Shown here: piece after piece, positions 1 through 4,954 of the stretch
Layout: every line of letters begins with the position of its first letter
Position numbering within the stretch: the first letter of the stretch is position 1
Source of the DNA: Thermoplasmata archaeon
GTDB taxonomy: Archaea; Thermoplasmatota; Thermoplasmata; Thermoplasmatales; Thermoplasmataceae
Reading direction: 5' to 3'
Assembly (NCBI GenBank): GCA_021850835.1
Contig: JAJZKS010000144.1
Span: forward strand, 1-5,104
Length of the DNA stretch: 5,104 nucleotides
The notes under the pieces: generated by a model
The model's input: only the letters and a program-made list of their open reading frames with translations
The model's database searches: none
What the model was told of the DNA's origin: nothing
Position numbers and translations under genes: made by a program

Positions 1-225
1 TTCCGATCTCACAACATCTCCGGCCTGGATAGTTGCAGGGAAAGCCCATGCTGTAAAGGAAATTGTCCCTGAGCGGTCACCTAGTATTCCGTAGAAATAC
101 ACGGTTTCACCTTTCTCGTTCTTGATCTTGCGCTGTTGAAGGGAAACGATCTTGGCCTTAAGGCTAATGTTCTGTTTCCCTGGCTCTAATGTTGAAATCT
201 GTGGAAATTCTTCACCATTCATCAT
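1..225 (-). CDS. RPA-like OB-fold single-stranded-DNA-binding protein (N-terminal 75 residues, cut by window edge)
   Basis: This open frame begins at an ATGATG (225-220) and stays open to base 1, so only 75 residues are visible. After a short acidic leader, residues 20-75 read as the first strands of an OB fold: ISLKAKIVSLQQRKI, then a turn with NEKGE, then VYFYGILGDRSGTISFTAW. The 'G-x-L-G-D-x-[ST]-G-x-I-x-F-T-x-W' pattern is typical of archaeal replication protein A subunits, which coat single-stranded DNA in replication and repair. The ATG overlaps the TGA of the upstream gene by four bases (ATGA), so the two are very probably cotranscribed and translationally coupled. The second ATG (222-220) is an equally possible start. 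What lies beyond the OB fold (a second OB fold or a zinc finger) cannot be seen. Another OB-fold nucleic-acid-binding protein is the main alternative. Confidence 0.82.
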   Translation of the reverse strand, partial: MMNGEEFPQISTLEPGKQNISLKAKIVSLQQRKIKNEKGETVYFYGILGDRSGTISFTAWAFPATIQAGDVVRSE

Positions 226-833
226 GCATACATTCCGCTATTCTGTTTTCCCTCAATGCTGCCCGCCAGTTGGGTAACAATGTTCTGGGATTCTTCTTTT
301 GAAAGCCCTATCTTCTCAACCAGGTATTTCATAATTTCGTCCTTGCCCTTTCCTGCCTTGATCATGTCCTGAACCATCATGAGCATCCGCTGGGTTATCC
401 CCTGCTGGAACTGGTCCTCTAGCTTTAGGCTCTTTACCATTATGTAAAGCGAGGAGAGCAGCATGCTCATGCCATCATTCATTTCTGCCTTGGATAGGGA
501 ATCCAGTTCAAGGTCAACTCTTGTGATAACCTCCTCCTGCATGCCATCGAGCATGAATTTAACTAGGTCGAGTTGCCTATTGAGGAGGAGAAGTACACGG
601 TAAACCCCAAGCCTTTCCTGATTTTCCAGCACAGCAGTTTCTATCCCGGTCTTCAGGAATATCCTTACAAAGCCCTGTTCAAAGACGAGGTAGATGGAAA
701 ATGGCACCTTCTCGTTTTCGAGGACTAGGTTGTTCTCATATTTCTTGATCTGCCACGGGATGTCTACCAGGTTGCCGGATGATTCATCCTTGCCACCCAG
801 CCATCCAAGGACATCTTCCTTTGTAACTGACAT
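222..833 (-). CDS. Conserved-looking protein of unknown function, first gene of the RPA operon; possible YbjN/secretion-chaperone-like fold
   Basis: This 203-residue soluble protein has no signal peptide, membrane helix or catalytic motif that I recognise. Residues about 25-138 alternate strands and helices: IPWQIKKYE, VPFSIYLVFE, FVRIFLKTG, then a leucine-rich helix (GVYRVLLLLNRQLDLVKFML), a strand (EVITRVDLEL) and a helix after DSLSKAEMND. That order resembles the YbjN / type III secretion chaperone fold, but this is pattern matching by eye. Residues about 145-190 form a separate helical, UBA-like tail (KDEIMKYLVEKIGLSKEE). It is the promoter-proximal gene of a pair with the RPA-like gene and overlaps it by 4 bases, which suggests a role beside single-stranded-DNA binding. 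The ATG at 833 is preferred because a TTTAAA element lies about 25 bases upstream, as for a leaderless mRNA, and no Shine-Dalgarno is present. Confidence 0.8.
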   Translation of the reverse strand: MSVTKEDVLGWLGGKDESSGNLVDIPWQIKKYENNLVLENEKVPFSIYLVFEQGFVRIFLKTGIETAVLENQERLGVYRVLLLLNRQLDLVKFMLDGMQEEVITRVDLELDSLSKAEMNDGMSMLLSSLYIMVKSLKLEDQFQQGITQRMLMMVQDMIKAGKGKDEIMKYLVEKIGLSKEESQNIVTQLAGSIEGKQNSGMYA

Positions 834-852
834 TGCCTAACCATAGTTTGTC

Positions 853-862
853 AATTTAAATT
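853..862 (-). promoter_or_regulatory. TATA box of the unknown-protein/RPA operon
   Basis: The core TTTAAA (855-860) sits inside a perfect 10-base palindrome AATTTAAATT, centred about 25 bases before the ATG at 833. On the minus strand an A-rich purine stretch (AAAAAG) precedes it, in the position of an archaeal BRE. The spacing predicts transcription starting at or next to the ATG, so a leaderless message. Confidence 0.6.
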
Positions 863-896
863 CTTTTTGATTTCCCCAGTTTCTGAACATTTTGCC

Positions 897-902
897 TAAA
901 TA
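897..902 (+). promoter_or_regulatory. TATA box of the MFS transporter gene
   Basis: TAAATA is centred about 27 bases before the ATG at 927, predicting a leaderless transcript. An inverted pair CCTAA (895-899) and TTAGG (914-918) brackets the space between the TATA box and the start, and TGCC/GGCA (893-896 and 910-913) is nested with it. This could be an operator, but the arms are short. Confidence 0.55.
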
Positions 903-926
903 GTGTGTTGGCATTAGGGTAAGATA

Positions 927-2081
927 ATGCCTCGCGGGAACAGCATAGGGATATCATCGGTCATGGTTTCAAGGCTGTTCTATGCGCTCAATTGGTATAA
1001 CATTTCTCCAGCTCTGCTTCCAATCAGCCAGTCGTTCAATGTTCCATTTTCTTACACTGGGCTTGCACTATCTTCATTTCTTCTTGGGGCGGGAATTTTC
1101 CAGCTCCCCGCAGGCATAGTCTCCTCCAGGATTGGGGCCAGGAGGACCGCCCTCATTGGCCTATACCTCATGGCTGCAGCAGCTATATTATCTGCATATT
1201 CTGCAAATTTCTTCGAACTGGTTTCCCTGAGGTTTTTCGTAGGAGTTGGAGCTGCCTTTTATTTCAGCACTGCCATTGCGATTCTCAATGAGATTGCGCC
1301 GGAAAAGATAGCCGGGATGATTGGCTATTACAATGCATCCTTCAACATAGGAGCAGGGGCCGGAATAATAGCTTTCACACCATTGATACCCATATTCGGC
1401 TGGAGAATGGATTTTCTCGTATCTGGCATAGTTGTACTTGCTTCTGCCATATTCATGCAGCTGGCCATAAAGAGGGGTGCGATATATGGGGGCTTTGACA
1501 GCAAGAATATAAGGGCAAGGCTGCTTGACAGGCGGACCTGGTTCCTCGGCATTGGGCTCGTTGGGCTCTGGTCCCTTAATTACACCCTGCCTGAATATTT
1601 CAAATCATATGGTTCCCTCATAAACATCAACCCAAATATTGCCGGGCTTATGGGAGGAATAATACCAATAGCAGGTATCGTAGGAGGGGTTCTTGCAGGA
1701 ACTTTCAGGCGATCCAACCCCCTAAGGCTGGCGGCAATTTTGGTCATTATAATAGGGCTGCTTGTGATGGCCATACCTTTCATTACATATCTTGGCCTGT
1801 GGTTCATTCTTATTGCGGTGGGCCTGGTGGCGACCATTGTTATTTCCCTTGAATATGCCATAGTGGCGCTGATGGACAGGGATAGCAGGTATATGGCCCT
1901 GAATATAGGGCTCATAAATTCCATTCAGATAGGCATAGGTTCAGTTGTTCCTGCACTTTTCGGATTCATAGAAATTTATGGTTTTACGTATTCCTGGCTT
2001 TTCCTTGGCGGATTCTCCATGGCTTCGCTTGTATTCTTGCTCCTTCTTCCCAGGAATTTCCTCAGGTTCTACGGAAAGTGA
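927..2081 (+). CDS. Major facilitator superfamily (MFS) transporter, substrate unknown
   Basis: This 384-residue, highly hydrophobic protein has about 12 predicted membrane helices, the usual size and topology of a compact MFS permease. Motif A is clear in the loop between helices 2 and 3: GIVSSRIGARR at residues 63-73, with Ser where many members have Asp. Arg102 in helix 4 (LRFFVGVGAA) is the usual motif B arginine, and helix 5 (GYYNASFNIGAGAGI, residues 133-147) is glycine-rich like motif C, followed by GWR at 158-160. A polar loop at about 183-204 (KRGAIYGGFDSKNIRARLLDRR) divides the two six-helix halves. Such proteins move small solutes or drugs across the membrane, usually coupled to protons. 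No residue seen here fixes the substrate. It is monocistronic as far as can be seen: a divergent operon lies upstream, and a 130-base gap or more follows. Confidence 0.9.
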   Translation: MPRGNSIGISSVMVSRLFYALNWYNISPALLPISQSFNVPFSYTGLALSSFLLGAGIFQLPAGIVSSRIGARRTALIGLYLMAAAAILSAYSANFFELVSLRFFVGVGAAFYFSTAIAILNEIAPEKIAGMIGYYNASFNIGAGAGIIAFTPLIPIFGWRMDFLVSGIVVLASAIFMQLAIKRGAIYGGFDSKNIRARLLDRRTWFLGIGLVGLWSLNYTLPEYFKSYGSLININPNIAGLMGGIIPIAGIVGGVLAGTFRRSNPLRLAAILVIIIGLLVMAIPFITYLGLWFILIAVGLVATIVISLEYAIVALMDRDSRYMALNIGLINSIQIGIGSVVPALFGFIEIYGFTYSWLFLGGFSMASLVFLLLLPRNFLRFYGK

Positions 2082-2089
2082 GCAAGGCA

Positions 2090-2099
2090 GGCCCGGGCC
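2090..2099. repeat. GC-rich palindrome just after the MFS stop codon
   Basis: GGCCCGGGCC is a perfect 10-base palindrome starting 8 bases after the TGA. With no loop it can only form a weak hairpin, and the following sequence (ACTCTTCTC, near 2112-2120) is only modestly T-rich. It might assist 3' end formation of the transporter message; a real terminator is not demonstrated. Confidence 0.3.
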
Positions 2100-2162
2100 A
2101 AGACCAATTATACTCTTCTCAAATGGGGAAGATTCACCATATTGTTGTCTTCCCGAATGGCA

Positions 2163-2190
2163 TTTGCCTTGATCACCAGGAAAAGGCAAA
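2163..2190. repeat. 8-base inverted repeat upstream of the YrhK-like gene
   Basis: TTTGCCTT (2163-2170) and AAGGCAAA (2183-2190) are perfect inverted copies separated by 12 bases. They lie in the gap between the transporter and the next gene, just before an AAATAATT element (2196-2203). It may be an operator or the hairpin of a terminator for the transporter, but no T-run follows on the plus strand. Confidence 0.4.
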
Positions 2191-2227
2191 GCTCCAAATA
2201 ATTTCCAGCGGATGCCTATCTGGAAGA

Positions 2228-2234
2228 AAAATAA
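2228..2234 (+). promoter_or_regulatory. Probable TATA box deciding the start of the YrhK-like gene
   Basis: AAAATAA, preceded by purines GGAAG in the BRE position, is centred 26 bases before the ATG at 2257, the same spacing seen for the other leaderless genes here. If used, the in-frame ATG at 2212 lies upstream of the transcript. Other A/T-rich candidates (AATTATAC near 2106-2113, AAATAATT at 2196-2203) would instead give leaders of about 75 bases to the ATG at 2212 or about 26-32 bases to the ATGs at 2251/2257. Confidence 0.4.
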
Positions 2235-2256
2235 GCCGAATCGGAAAAAGATGACA

Positions 2257-3222
2257 ATGGATGAAGACAGTGAACTGATAAGATACCTATGCAGGGTAAT
2301 TGATGACGGGCATTCAAGTATTGGGCTCAAGTGGGGAAAGGTAATAGGGGTGCTTTCTACTGCCCTCGGAGCCGGCGAGGATGCAATAGAGGGCTTGCTA
2401 GAGGAAACGGGCATAGGGTATAGGGGAAACAGGAATGCCGAATTCTTGGTGCACGGCGTTTATGATGCGTCGGTTTCCAAGGAAAGGGGCGAAGAGGCAT
2501 TCTCCAGGCTTCTTGAACATATAGGTAATAACCCGGATCTTGCCAACCTCCTGATCATGGTTGCAACTGAATACGGGCTTACCATTGACCTTGTGGACTT
2601 CCTGCTATATGACGCCAGCCAGGTGCCACTCCCTCTCATGGACAATCCATATGTTGCGCTTGAAACAAGCGACCATTTCCTGGAGAGCGCTTCCGTGAAT
2701 GGATTCGTAAAGAAAGCGGCTTCAGGCCTCCGGGACCAGATGGATAAGGTTCTGGACCTGACAGCGGAGAGCTGGTTCCTGAACCTCATGGAGATCATTA
2801 GGCCATGGAACCCCGGGTTGAGGAAAGATGGTTCCAATGTTTTCTCAGACAAGGATTCCTCAAATCCTGACCAGAAGCAGCTATATGAACTCGTGACAGA
2901 GGGTTTTCTCCCATGGGTCATGCTGAACAGAAACCGTGTGCTCAAGGAGAAACCTGTCATGGAAGCATTCAGGAGGAAACGGCAGGCGGATTCCCGCGAA
3001 GGGCACCTGATGAAATTCTACTACTGGCTGGGGATAGCCAATGACTTCGTTCTGGGAGTCCTTTTCCTGGCGGGAAGCTTTGAGTTCCTTCCTAACGGAA
3101 ATGAGGTTGCTGGAGTGATTATGTTCATCATTGGAAGCGCCCAGCTCGTTGGCAGGTCAGTCATAAAGATTGTGATGAACCTACACATAAAGTCAAGAAG
3201 GAAGAAAATCGGGAGCAGTTGA
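2257..3222 (+). CDS. Protein of unknown function with a C-terminal two-helix YrhK-like membrane domain
   Basis: From the preferred ATG this is 321 residues; the longest reading starts at 2212 and adds 15 residues (including WKKNKPNRKK), encoded by DNA that looks like a promoter. ATG 2251 is also possible. Residues about 1-235 are soluble, mostly helical and acidic, with no motif I recognise. Residues about 236-250 are basic (FRRKRQ). The last 70 residues hold two membrane helices, about 255-273 and 283-305, each ending in an F-x-x-GS motif (LFLAGSFEFLP and MFIIGSAQLVGRS), then a basic tail (KSRRKK). The paired FxxGS helices followed by a polar RSVIKI stretch resemble the YrhK family, itself without known function. 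The large soluble part thus probably lies N-terminal to a C-terminal membrane anchor. It stands alone between the transporter and a strong terminator. Confidence 0.8.
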   Translation: MDEDSELIRYLCRVIDDGHSSIGLKWGKVIGVLSTALGAGEDAIEGLLEETGIGYRGNRNAEFLVHGVYDASVSKERGEEAFSRLLEHIGNNPDLANLLIMVATEYGLTIDLVDFLLYDASQVPLPLMDNPYVALETSDHFLESASVNGFVKKAASGLRDQMDKVLDLTAESWFLNLMEIIRPWNPGLRKDGSNVFSDKDSSNPDQKQLYELVTEGFLPWVMLNRNRVLKEKPVMEAFRRKRQADSREGHLMKFYYWLGIANDFVLGVLFLAGSFEFLPNGNEVAGVIMFIIGSAQLVGRSVIKIVMNLHIKSRRKKIGSS

Positions 3223-3240
3223 GTCCCATTTCAATCCATT

Positions 3241-3279
3241 TTCTAGAACAGGTCATCCCCACCGTTCTGGAATCTTTTT
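3241..3279 (+). terminator. Hairpin plus T-run terminator after the YrhK-like gene
   Basis: TTCTAGAAC (3241-3249) pairs with GTTCTGGAA (3264-3272), a 9-base-pair stem with one G-U pair. Inside the loop GGT (3251-3253) can pair with ACC (3261-3263). TCTTTTTC follows immediately, with five T at 3275-3279. It begins 18 bases after the TGA and has the full form of an intrinsic terminator; archaeal polymerase also stops at T-runs without a hairpin. Confidence 0.6.
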
Positions 3280-3294
3280 CCTACGTTGGGAGCA

Positions 3295-3302
3295 TTTTAA
3301 TA
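3295..3302 (+). promoter_or_regulatory. TATA box for a structured RNA or a leadered Rieske transcript
   Basis: TTTTAATA follows the terminator by 15 bases and predicts a transcription start near 3325. No start codon lies at the matching position; the next gene begins 117 bases later. That makes this promoter different from the leaderless ones elsewhere in the window. Confidence 0.45.
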
Positions 3303-3323
3303 CCTCATTACCCAAGAAGTTCC

Positions 3324-3421
3324 GCTAAACCGATCTTCCAGGTCGGAGTGACCGCTTCAGCTGGTCGCATCCAGATCAGCTAGCCAGATGGAGGCCGATA
3401 CTGTTTGATAAAGTTTTTTTT
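3324..3421 (+). ncRNA. Candidate structured RNA: stand-alone small RNA or structured 5' leader of the Rieske gene
   Basis: Between the TATA box and a run of eight T (3414-3421) lie about 90 bases without an open frame that can fold. Hairpin 1: CGATC (3331-3335) with GGTCG (3341-3345), loop TTCCA, extendable by C3330-G3346. Hairpin 2: GTGACC (3348-3353) with GGTCGC (3363-3368), 9-base loop. Hairpin 3, weaker: GCC (3383-3385) with GGC (3393-3395). A possible closing stem joins TAAAC (3326-3330) to GTTTG (3403-3407). An alternative pairs CTGG (3361-3364) with CCAG (3371-3374), so hairpin 2 and this one exclude each other. The T-run could end a short RNA of about 97 bases. No known RNA family is recognised. 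Pairing was done by eye; the fold may be chance. Confidence 0.38.
3405..3413 (+). promoter_or_regulatory. Weak alternative TATA box directly before the Rieske gene
   Basis: TTGATAAAG is centred 33 bases before the ATG at 3442, somewhat too far for a leaderless start but compatible with a leader of about 6 bases. If it is used, the structured segment upstream would be a separate RNA ending in the T-run. A GGAG (3425-3428) and an AGGAAGG (3434-3440) precede the ATG, the first 13 bases away and the second adjacent, so neither is a well-placed ribosome binding site. Confidence 0.3.
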
Positions 3422-3441
3422 GCAGGAGTCATTAGGAAGGC

Positions 3442-3771
3442 ATGGTCTGGCACAAGACAATTTCTCTAAAGGCGCTGGAAAAGGCTGGCGGGGCAAGCGT
3501 TAAAGTAGGCGAAGAAGTAGTATTCCTATCAAAGGTTAACGGCAAGTTGTATGCGTTGAATGGTGTGTGTTCCCATGCAAAATGCATACTGGGCCACCTT
3601 GAACCATCTGAACTCAAGGTCAGGTGTGTATGCCACGACGCAAAATTTGATCTGGATACAGGAAAGATGGTGGCACCACCATTTGTGGCACCCAATGCTC
3701 CCATGGACAAGCTTGGCCTGAAAACATACAAGATTAAAGAGGAGAATGGATTCATAGAAGTTGATCTATGA
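3442..3771 (+). CDS. Small Rieske-type [2Fe-2S] protein with disulfide-type cysteine pair
   Basis: The 109-residue protein is one Rieske domain without signal peptide or membrane helix, so probably a cytoplasmic electron carrier or a small subunit of an oxygenase or reductase. Cluster ligands are Cys43, His45, Cys62 and His65 (C-S-H, 16 residues, C-V-C-H). Two further cysteines, Cys48 and Cys64, occupy the positions that form the disulfide in high-potential Rieske proteins of bc1-type complexes (CxHxxC ... CxCH); most small Rieske ferredoxins lack them. A proline-rich loop follows (VAPPFVAPNAP, residues 77-87), then the closing strands LKTYKIKEENGFIEVDL. The start is fixed by an in-frame TAG at 3433-3435. 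No oxygenase or cytochrome gene is adjacent; the neighbour is a convergent aldo/keto reductase, so the redox partner is unknown. Confidence 0.92.
   Translation: MVWHKTISLKALEKAGGASVKVGEEVVFLSKVNGKLYALNGVCSHAKCILGHLEPSELKVRCVCHDAKFDLDTGKMVAPPFVAPNAPMDKLGLKTYKIKEENGFIEVDL
3752..3771. terminator. Hairpin at the convergent 3' ends of the Rieske and reductase genes
   Basis: TCATAGA (3752-3758) and TCTATGA (3765-3771) form a perfect 7-base-pair stem with a 6-base loop covering the Rieske stop codon. The next gene's stop is 12 bases further on the other strand. On the minus strand it is followed by a T/C-rich stretch (within about 3730-3747); on the plus strand no T-run follows. It may end or stabilise one or both messages. 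Confidence 0.4.
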
Positions 3772-3782
3772 TCCTGGTTCCA

Positions 3783-4799
3783 CTAATGCATTCTACCAGA
3801 CTGCTGCTGTTCTTCTGATGCCTCATCATATGGATAAGATACAAACAGCTTGCTTGCGCTGTTGAGAATTTCCAGGTTCTCATTTGATAGCTTCCAACCG
3901 GTGGCTCCGAGGTTATCTTCCAGTTGAGAAATGTTTCTGACCCCAATAATGGGCGACGTAACCCCCTTCCTGGAGAGAACCCAGTTTAACGCCACCTGTG
4001 AAGGAGTCTTGCCTGTTTCAGCTGCAACTCTTTTCACAGCCTCCACCACGTTCCACACATAATCCTCATTGGCTTCCCATGGCGCGTTCCTACCTTTCCG
4101 CACATTTTCCCATATTCTTGATTCCCCATCGGCGCCAGATTTGGTCCTGTCATATTTTCCAGAAAGCAGGCCCCCCTTGAGTGGACTCCACGGAATCACA
4201 GCAATATCTTCTGCCAGGCAAAGTGGAATCAGTTCAAATTCCGTGGCCCTGGTCAGGAGATTATATTGTGGCTGAAGGCTGGAGAATTCTTCGAGCCCCA
4301 TAGCCCTGCTTTTATGGATGGAAAGCGCAAGCTGCCAGGCCCTGAAGTTGCTAGCGCCAATGTATCTGACCATTCCGTTTTCCACAACATTGTTAAGCGT
4401 CCTCAAGGTCTCGGAAATGGGAGTCAGGGGATCCCATGCATGTACCTGCAGGAGATCTATGTAATCAGTTCCGAGCCTCTTGAGGCTGTCTCTTACGGAT
4501 TGCATTATATGCTTTCTGGTGAGGCCCGCAGCATTCGGGCTCTCGCCCATGGGAAACCTTACCTTTGTGGCAATGAAAAAATCGTCCCTTTGCTGCCCTT
4601 TCAGCCATTCTCCAAGAATCTCTTCGGATACACCGGAATTATAGACATTTGCTGTATCCATGAAGTTACCACCCTTTTCTGAAAACCGGTCCATTATGGA
4701 GAAGGCAACTTCCTTAGAAGCATGCCTGCCGAAAGTCATGGTTCCTAAGCAAAGCTCAGATACCTTTATTCCCGTCTTGCCAAAGATCTTGTAGTCCAT
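3783..4799 (-). CDS. Aldo/keto reductase (NADPH-dependent oxidoreductase)
   Basis: The 338-residue protein has the full length of the family and an (alpha/beta)8 barrel layout. It starts with YKIFGKTGIKVSELCLGTMTFG, a typical N-terminus of Kv-beta/YajO-like reductases. The catalytic tetrad is complete: Asp48 and Tyr53 (FMDTANVY), Lys79 (ATKV) and His120 (LLQVHAWD). GASNF at 148-152, QPQYNLL at 176-182 and PWSPLKGGLLSGKY at 203-216 are barrel motifs near the cofactor; PIIGVRNISQLEDNL at 283-297 is the usual NADP(H) phosphate-binding segment. Such enzymes reduce aldehydes, ketones or sugars with NADPH in the cytoplasm; the substrate cannot be read from sequence. The C-terminal SEEQQQSGRMH tail is probably disordered. 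The ATG at 4799 is supported by a TATA box about 25 bases upstream. It faces the Rieske gene with 11 bases between stops. Confidence 0.94.
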   Translation of the reverse strand: MDYKIFGKTGIKVSELCLGTMTFGRHASKEVAFSIMDRFSEKGGNFMDTANVYNSGVSEEILGEWLKGQQRDDFFIATKVRFPMGESPNAAGLTRKHIMQSVRDSLKRLGTDYIDLLQVHAWDPLTPISETLRTLNNVVENGMVRYIGASNFRAWQLALSIHKSRAMGLEEFSSLQPQYNLLTRATEFELIPLCLAEDIAVIPWSPLKGGLLSGKYDRTKSGADGESRIWENVRKGRNAPWEANEDYVWNVVEAVKRVAAETGKTPSQVALNWVLSRKGVTSPIIGVRNISQLEDNLGATGWKLSNENLEILNSASKLFVSYPYDEASEEQQQSGRMH

Positions 4800-4814
4800 A
4801 GGTCATAAGGACCT
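4800..4814. promoter_or_regulatory. Palindrome between the TATA box and start of the reductase gene
   Basis: AGGTC (4800-4804) and GACCT (4810-4814) are perfect inverted copies around a 5-base spacer, touching the reductase ATG. With a leaderless start it would cover the transcription start, a position where a bound repressor blocks polymerase. No regulator is identified. Confidence 0.35.
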
Positions 4815-4820
4815 CGTCCC

Positions 4821-4828
4821 TAAATAAA
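4821..4828 (-). promoter_or_regulatory. TATA box of the aldo/keto reductase gene
   Basis: On the minus strand this reads TTTATTTA, centred about 25 bases before the ATG at 4799, predicting a leaderless message. It lies between two palindromes: AGGTC-5-GACCT (4800-4814) downstream and TTGAATTCAA (4833-4842) upstream in the BRE region. Confidence 0.6.
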
Positions 4829-4832
4829 GGCA

Positions 4833-4842
4833 TTGAATTCAA
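4833..4842. promoter_or_regulatory. 10-base palindrome upstream of the reductase TATA box
   Basis: TTGAATTCAA is a perfect palindrome located immediately upstream of the reductase TATA box, where a transcription factor could help or block TBP/TFB. A short A/T-rich palindrome can also occur by chance. Confidence 0.3.
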
Positions 4843-4874
4843 ATTGCCAGATAGGTGTTGGCTTTTGTTTTCAG

Positions 4875-4895
4875 GTCACTTTGTGACTATCATAG
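4875..4895. repeat. Two adjoining short inverted repeats in the right-hand divergent promoter region
   Basis: GTCAC-TTT-GTGAC (4875-4887) is a perfect 5+5 inverted repeat, and CTAT-C-ATAG (4887-4895) begins on its last base. They lie midway between the two divergent promoters, about 50 bases from each TATA box, where a shared regulator could bind. Confidence 0.3.
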
Positions 4896-4906
4896 AACTC
4901 AGGAAA

Positions 4907-4945
4907 TTAGTTAGCATTTACTAATGTTTAAGTATGCCTAACTAA
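4907..4945. promoter_or_regulatory. Inverted-repeat operator flanking a TATA box
   Basis: TTAGTTAG (4907-4914) and CTAACTAA (4938-4945) are perfect 8-base inverted arms, and similarity continues inward (GCAT at 4914-4917 against ATGC at 4935-4938, shifted by one base). Between them are a nested CATT-TACT-AATG (4915-4926) and the TATA element TTTAAG (4927-4932). Arms flanking the TATA box are what an autoregulating dimeric repressor would need. Confidence 0.5.
4927..4932 (+). promoter_or_regulatory. TATA box of the right-edge gene
   Basis: TTTAAG, within GTTTAAGTATG, is centred about 25 bases before the GTG at 4955. This spacing supports a leaderless GTG start, the only start codon available after the in-frame TAA at 4943-4945. 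Confidence 0.5.
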
Positions 4946-4954
4946 TCAACCAGA

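Noticed and set aside
1978..2172. 64-codon plus-strand open frame overlapping the transporter's 3' end
   Set aside because: Over half lies in another frame of the MFS gene, its composition is unlike a protein (Pro, Ser and Cys rich), and it has no promoter of its own.
1328..2414. Minus-strand open frames opposite the transporter and the start of the YrhK-like gene (1328-1552, 1580-1924, 1941-2414)
   Set aside because: They are antisense shadows of well-supported genes, with no motif and no promoter spacing.
2460..2960. 166-codon minus-strand open frame
   Set aside because: It lies wholly opposite the YrhK-like gene, is rich in Ser and Arg as expected of antisense reading, and has no family resemblance.
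3324..3421. tRNA, box C/D or H/ACA RNA in the structured segment
   Set aside because: There is no TTCRA T-loop, no acceptor stem with proper spacing, no TGATGA/CTGA box pair on the plus strand, and no ACA box, so only a generic structured RNA is proposed.
3432..3946. Minus-strand open frames across the Rieske gene (3432-3755) and the 3' end of the reductase (3752-3946)
   Set aside because: The Rieske and reductase genes carry clear family motifs in other frames over the same bases.
3998..4682. Plus-strand open frames inside the aldo/keto reductase (3998-4180, 4069-4275, 4266-4682)
   Set aside because: All lie opposite an intact reductase with a complete catalytic tetrad; none shows a recognisable domain.
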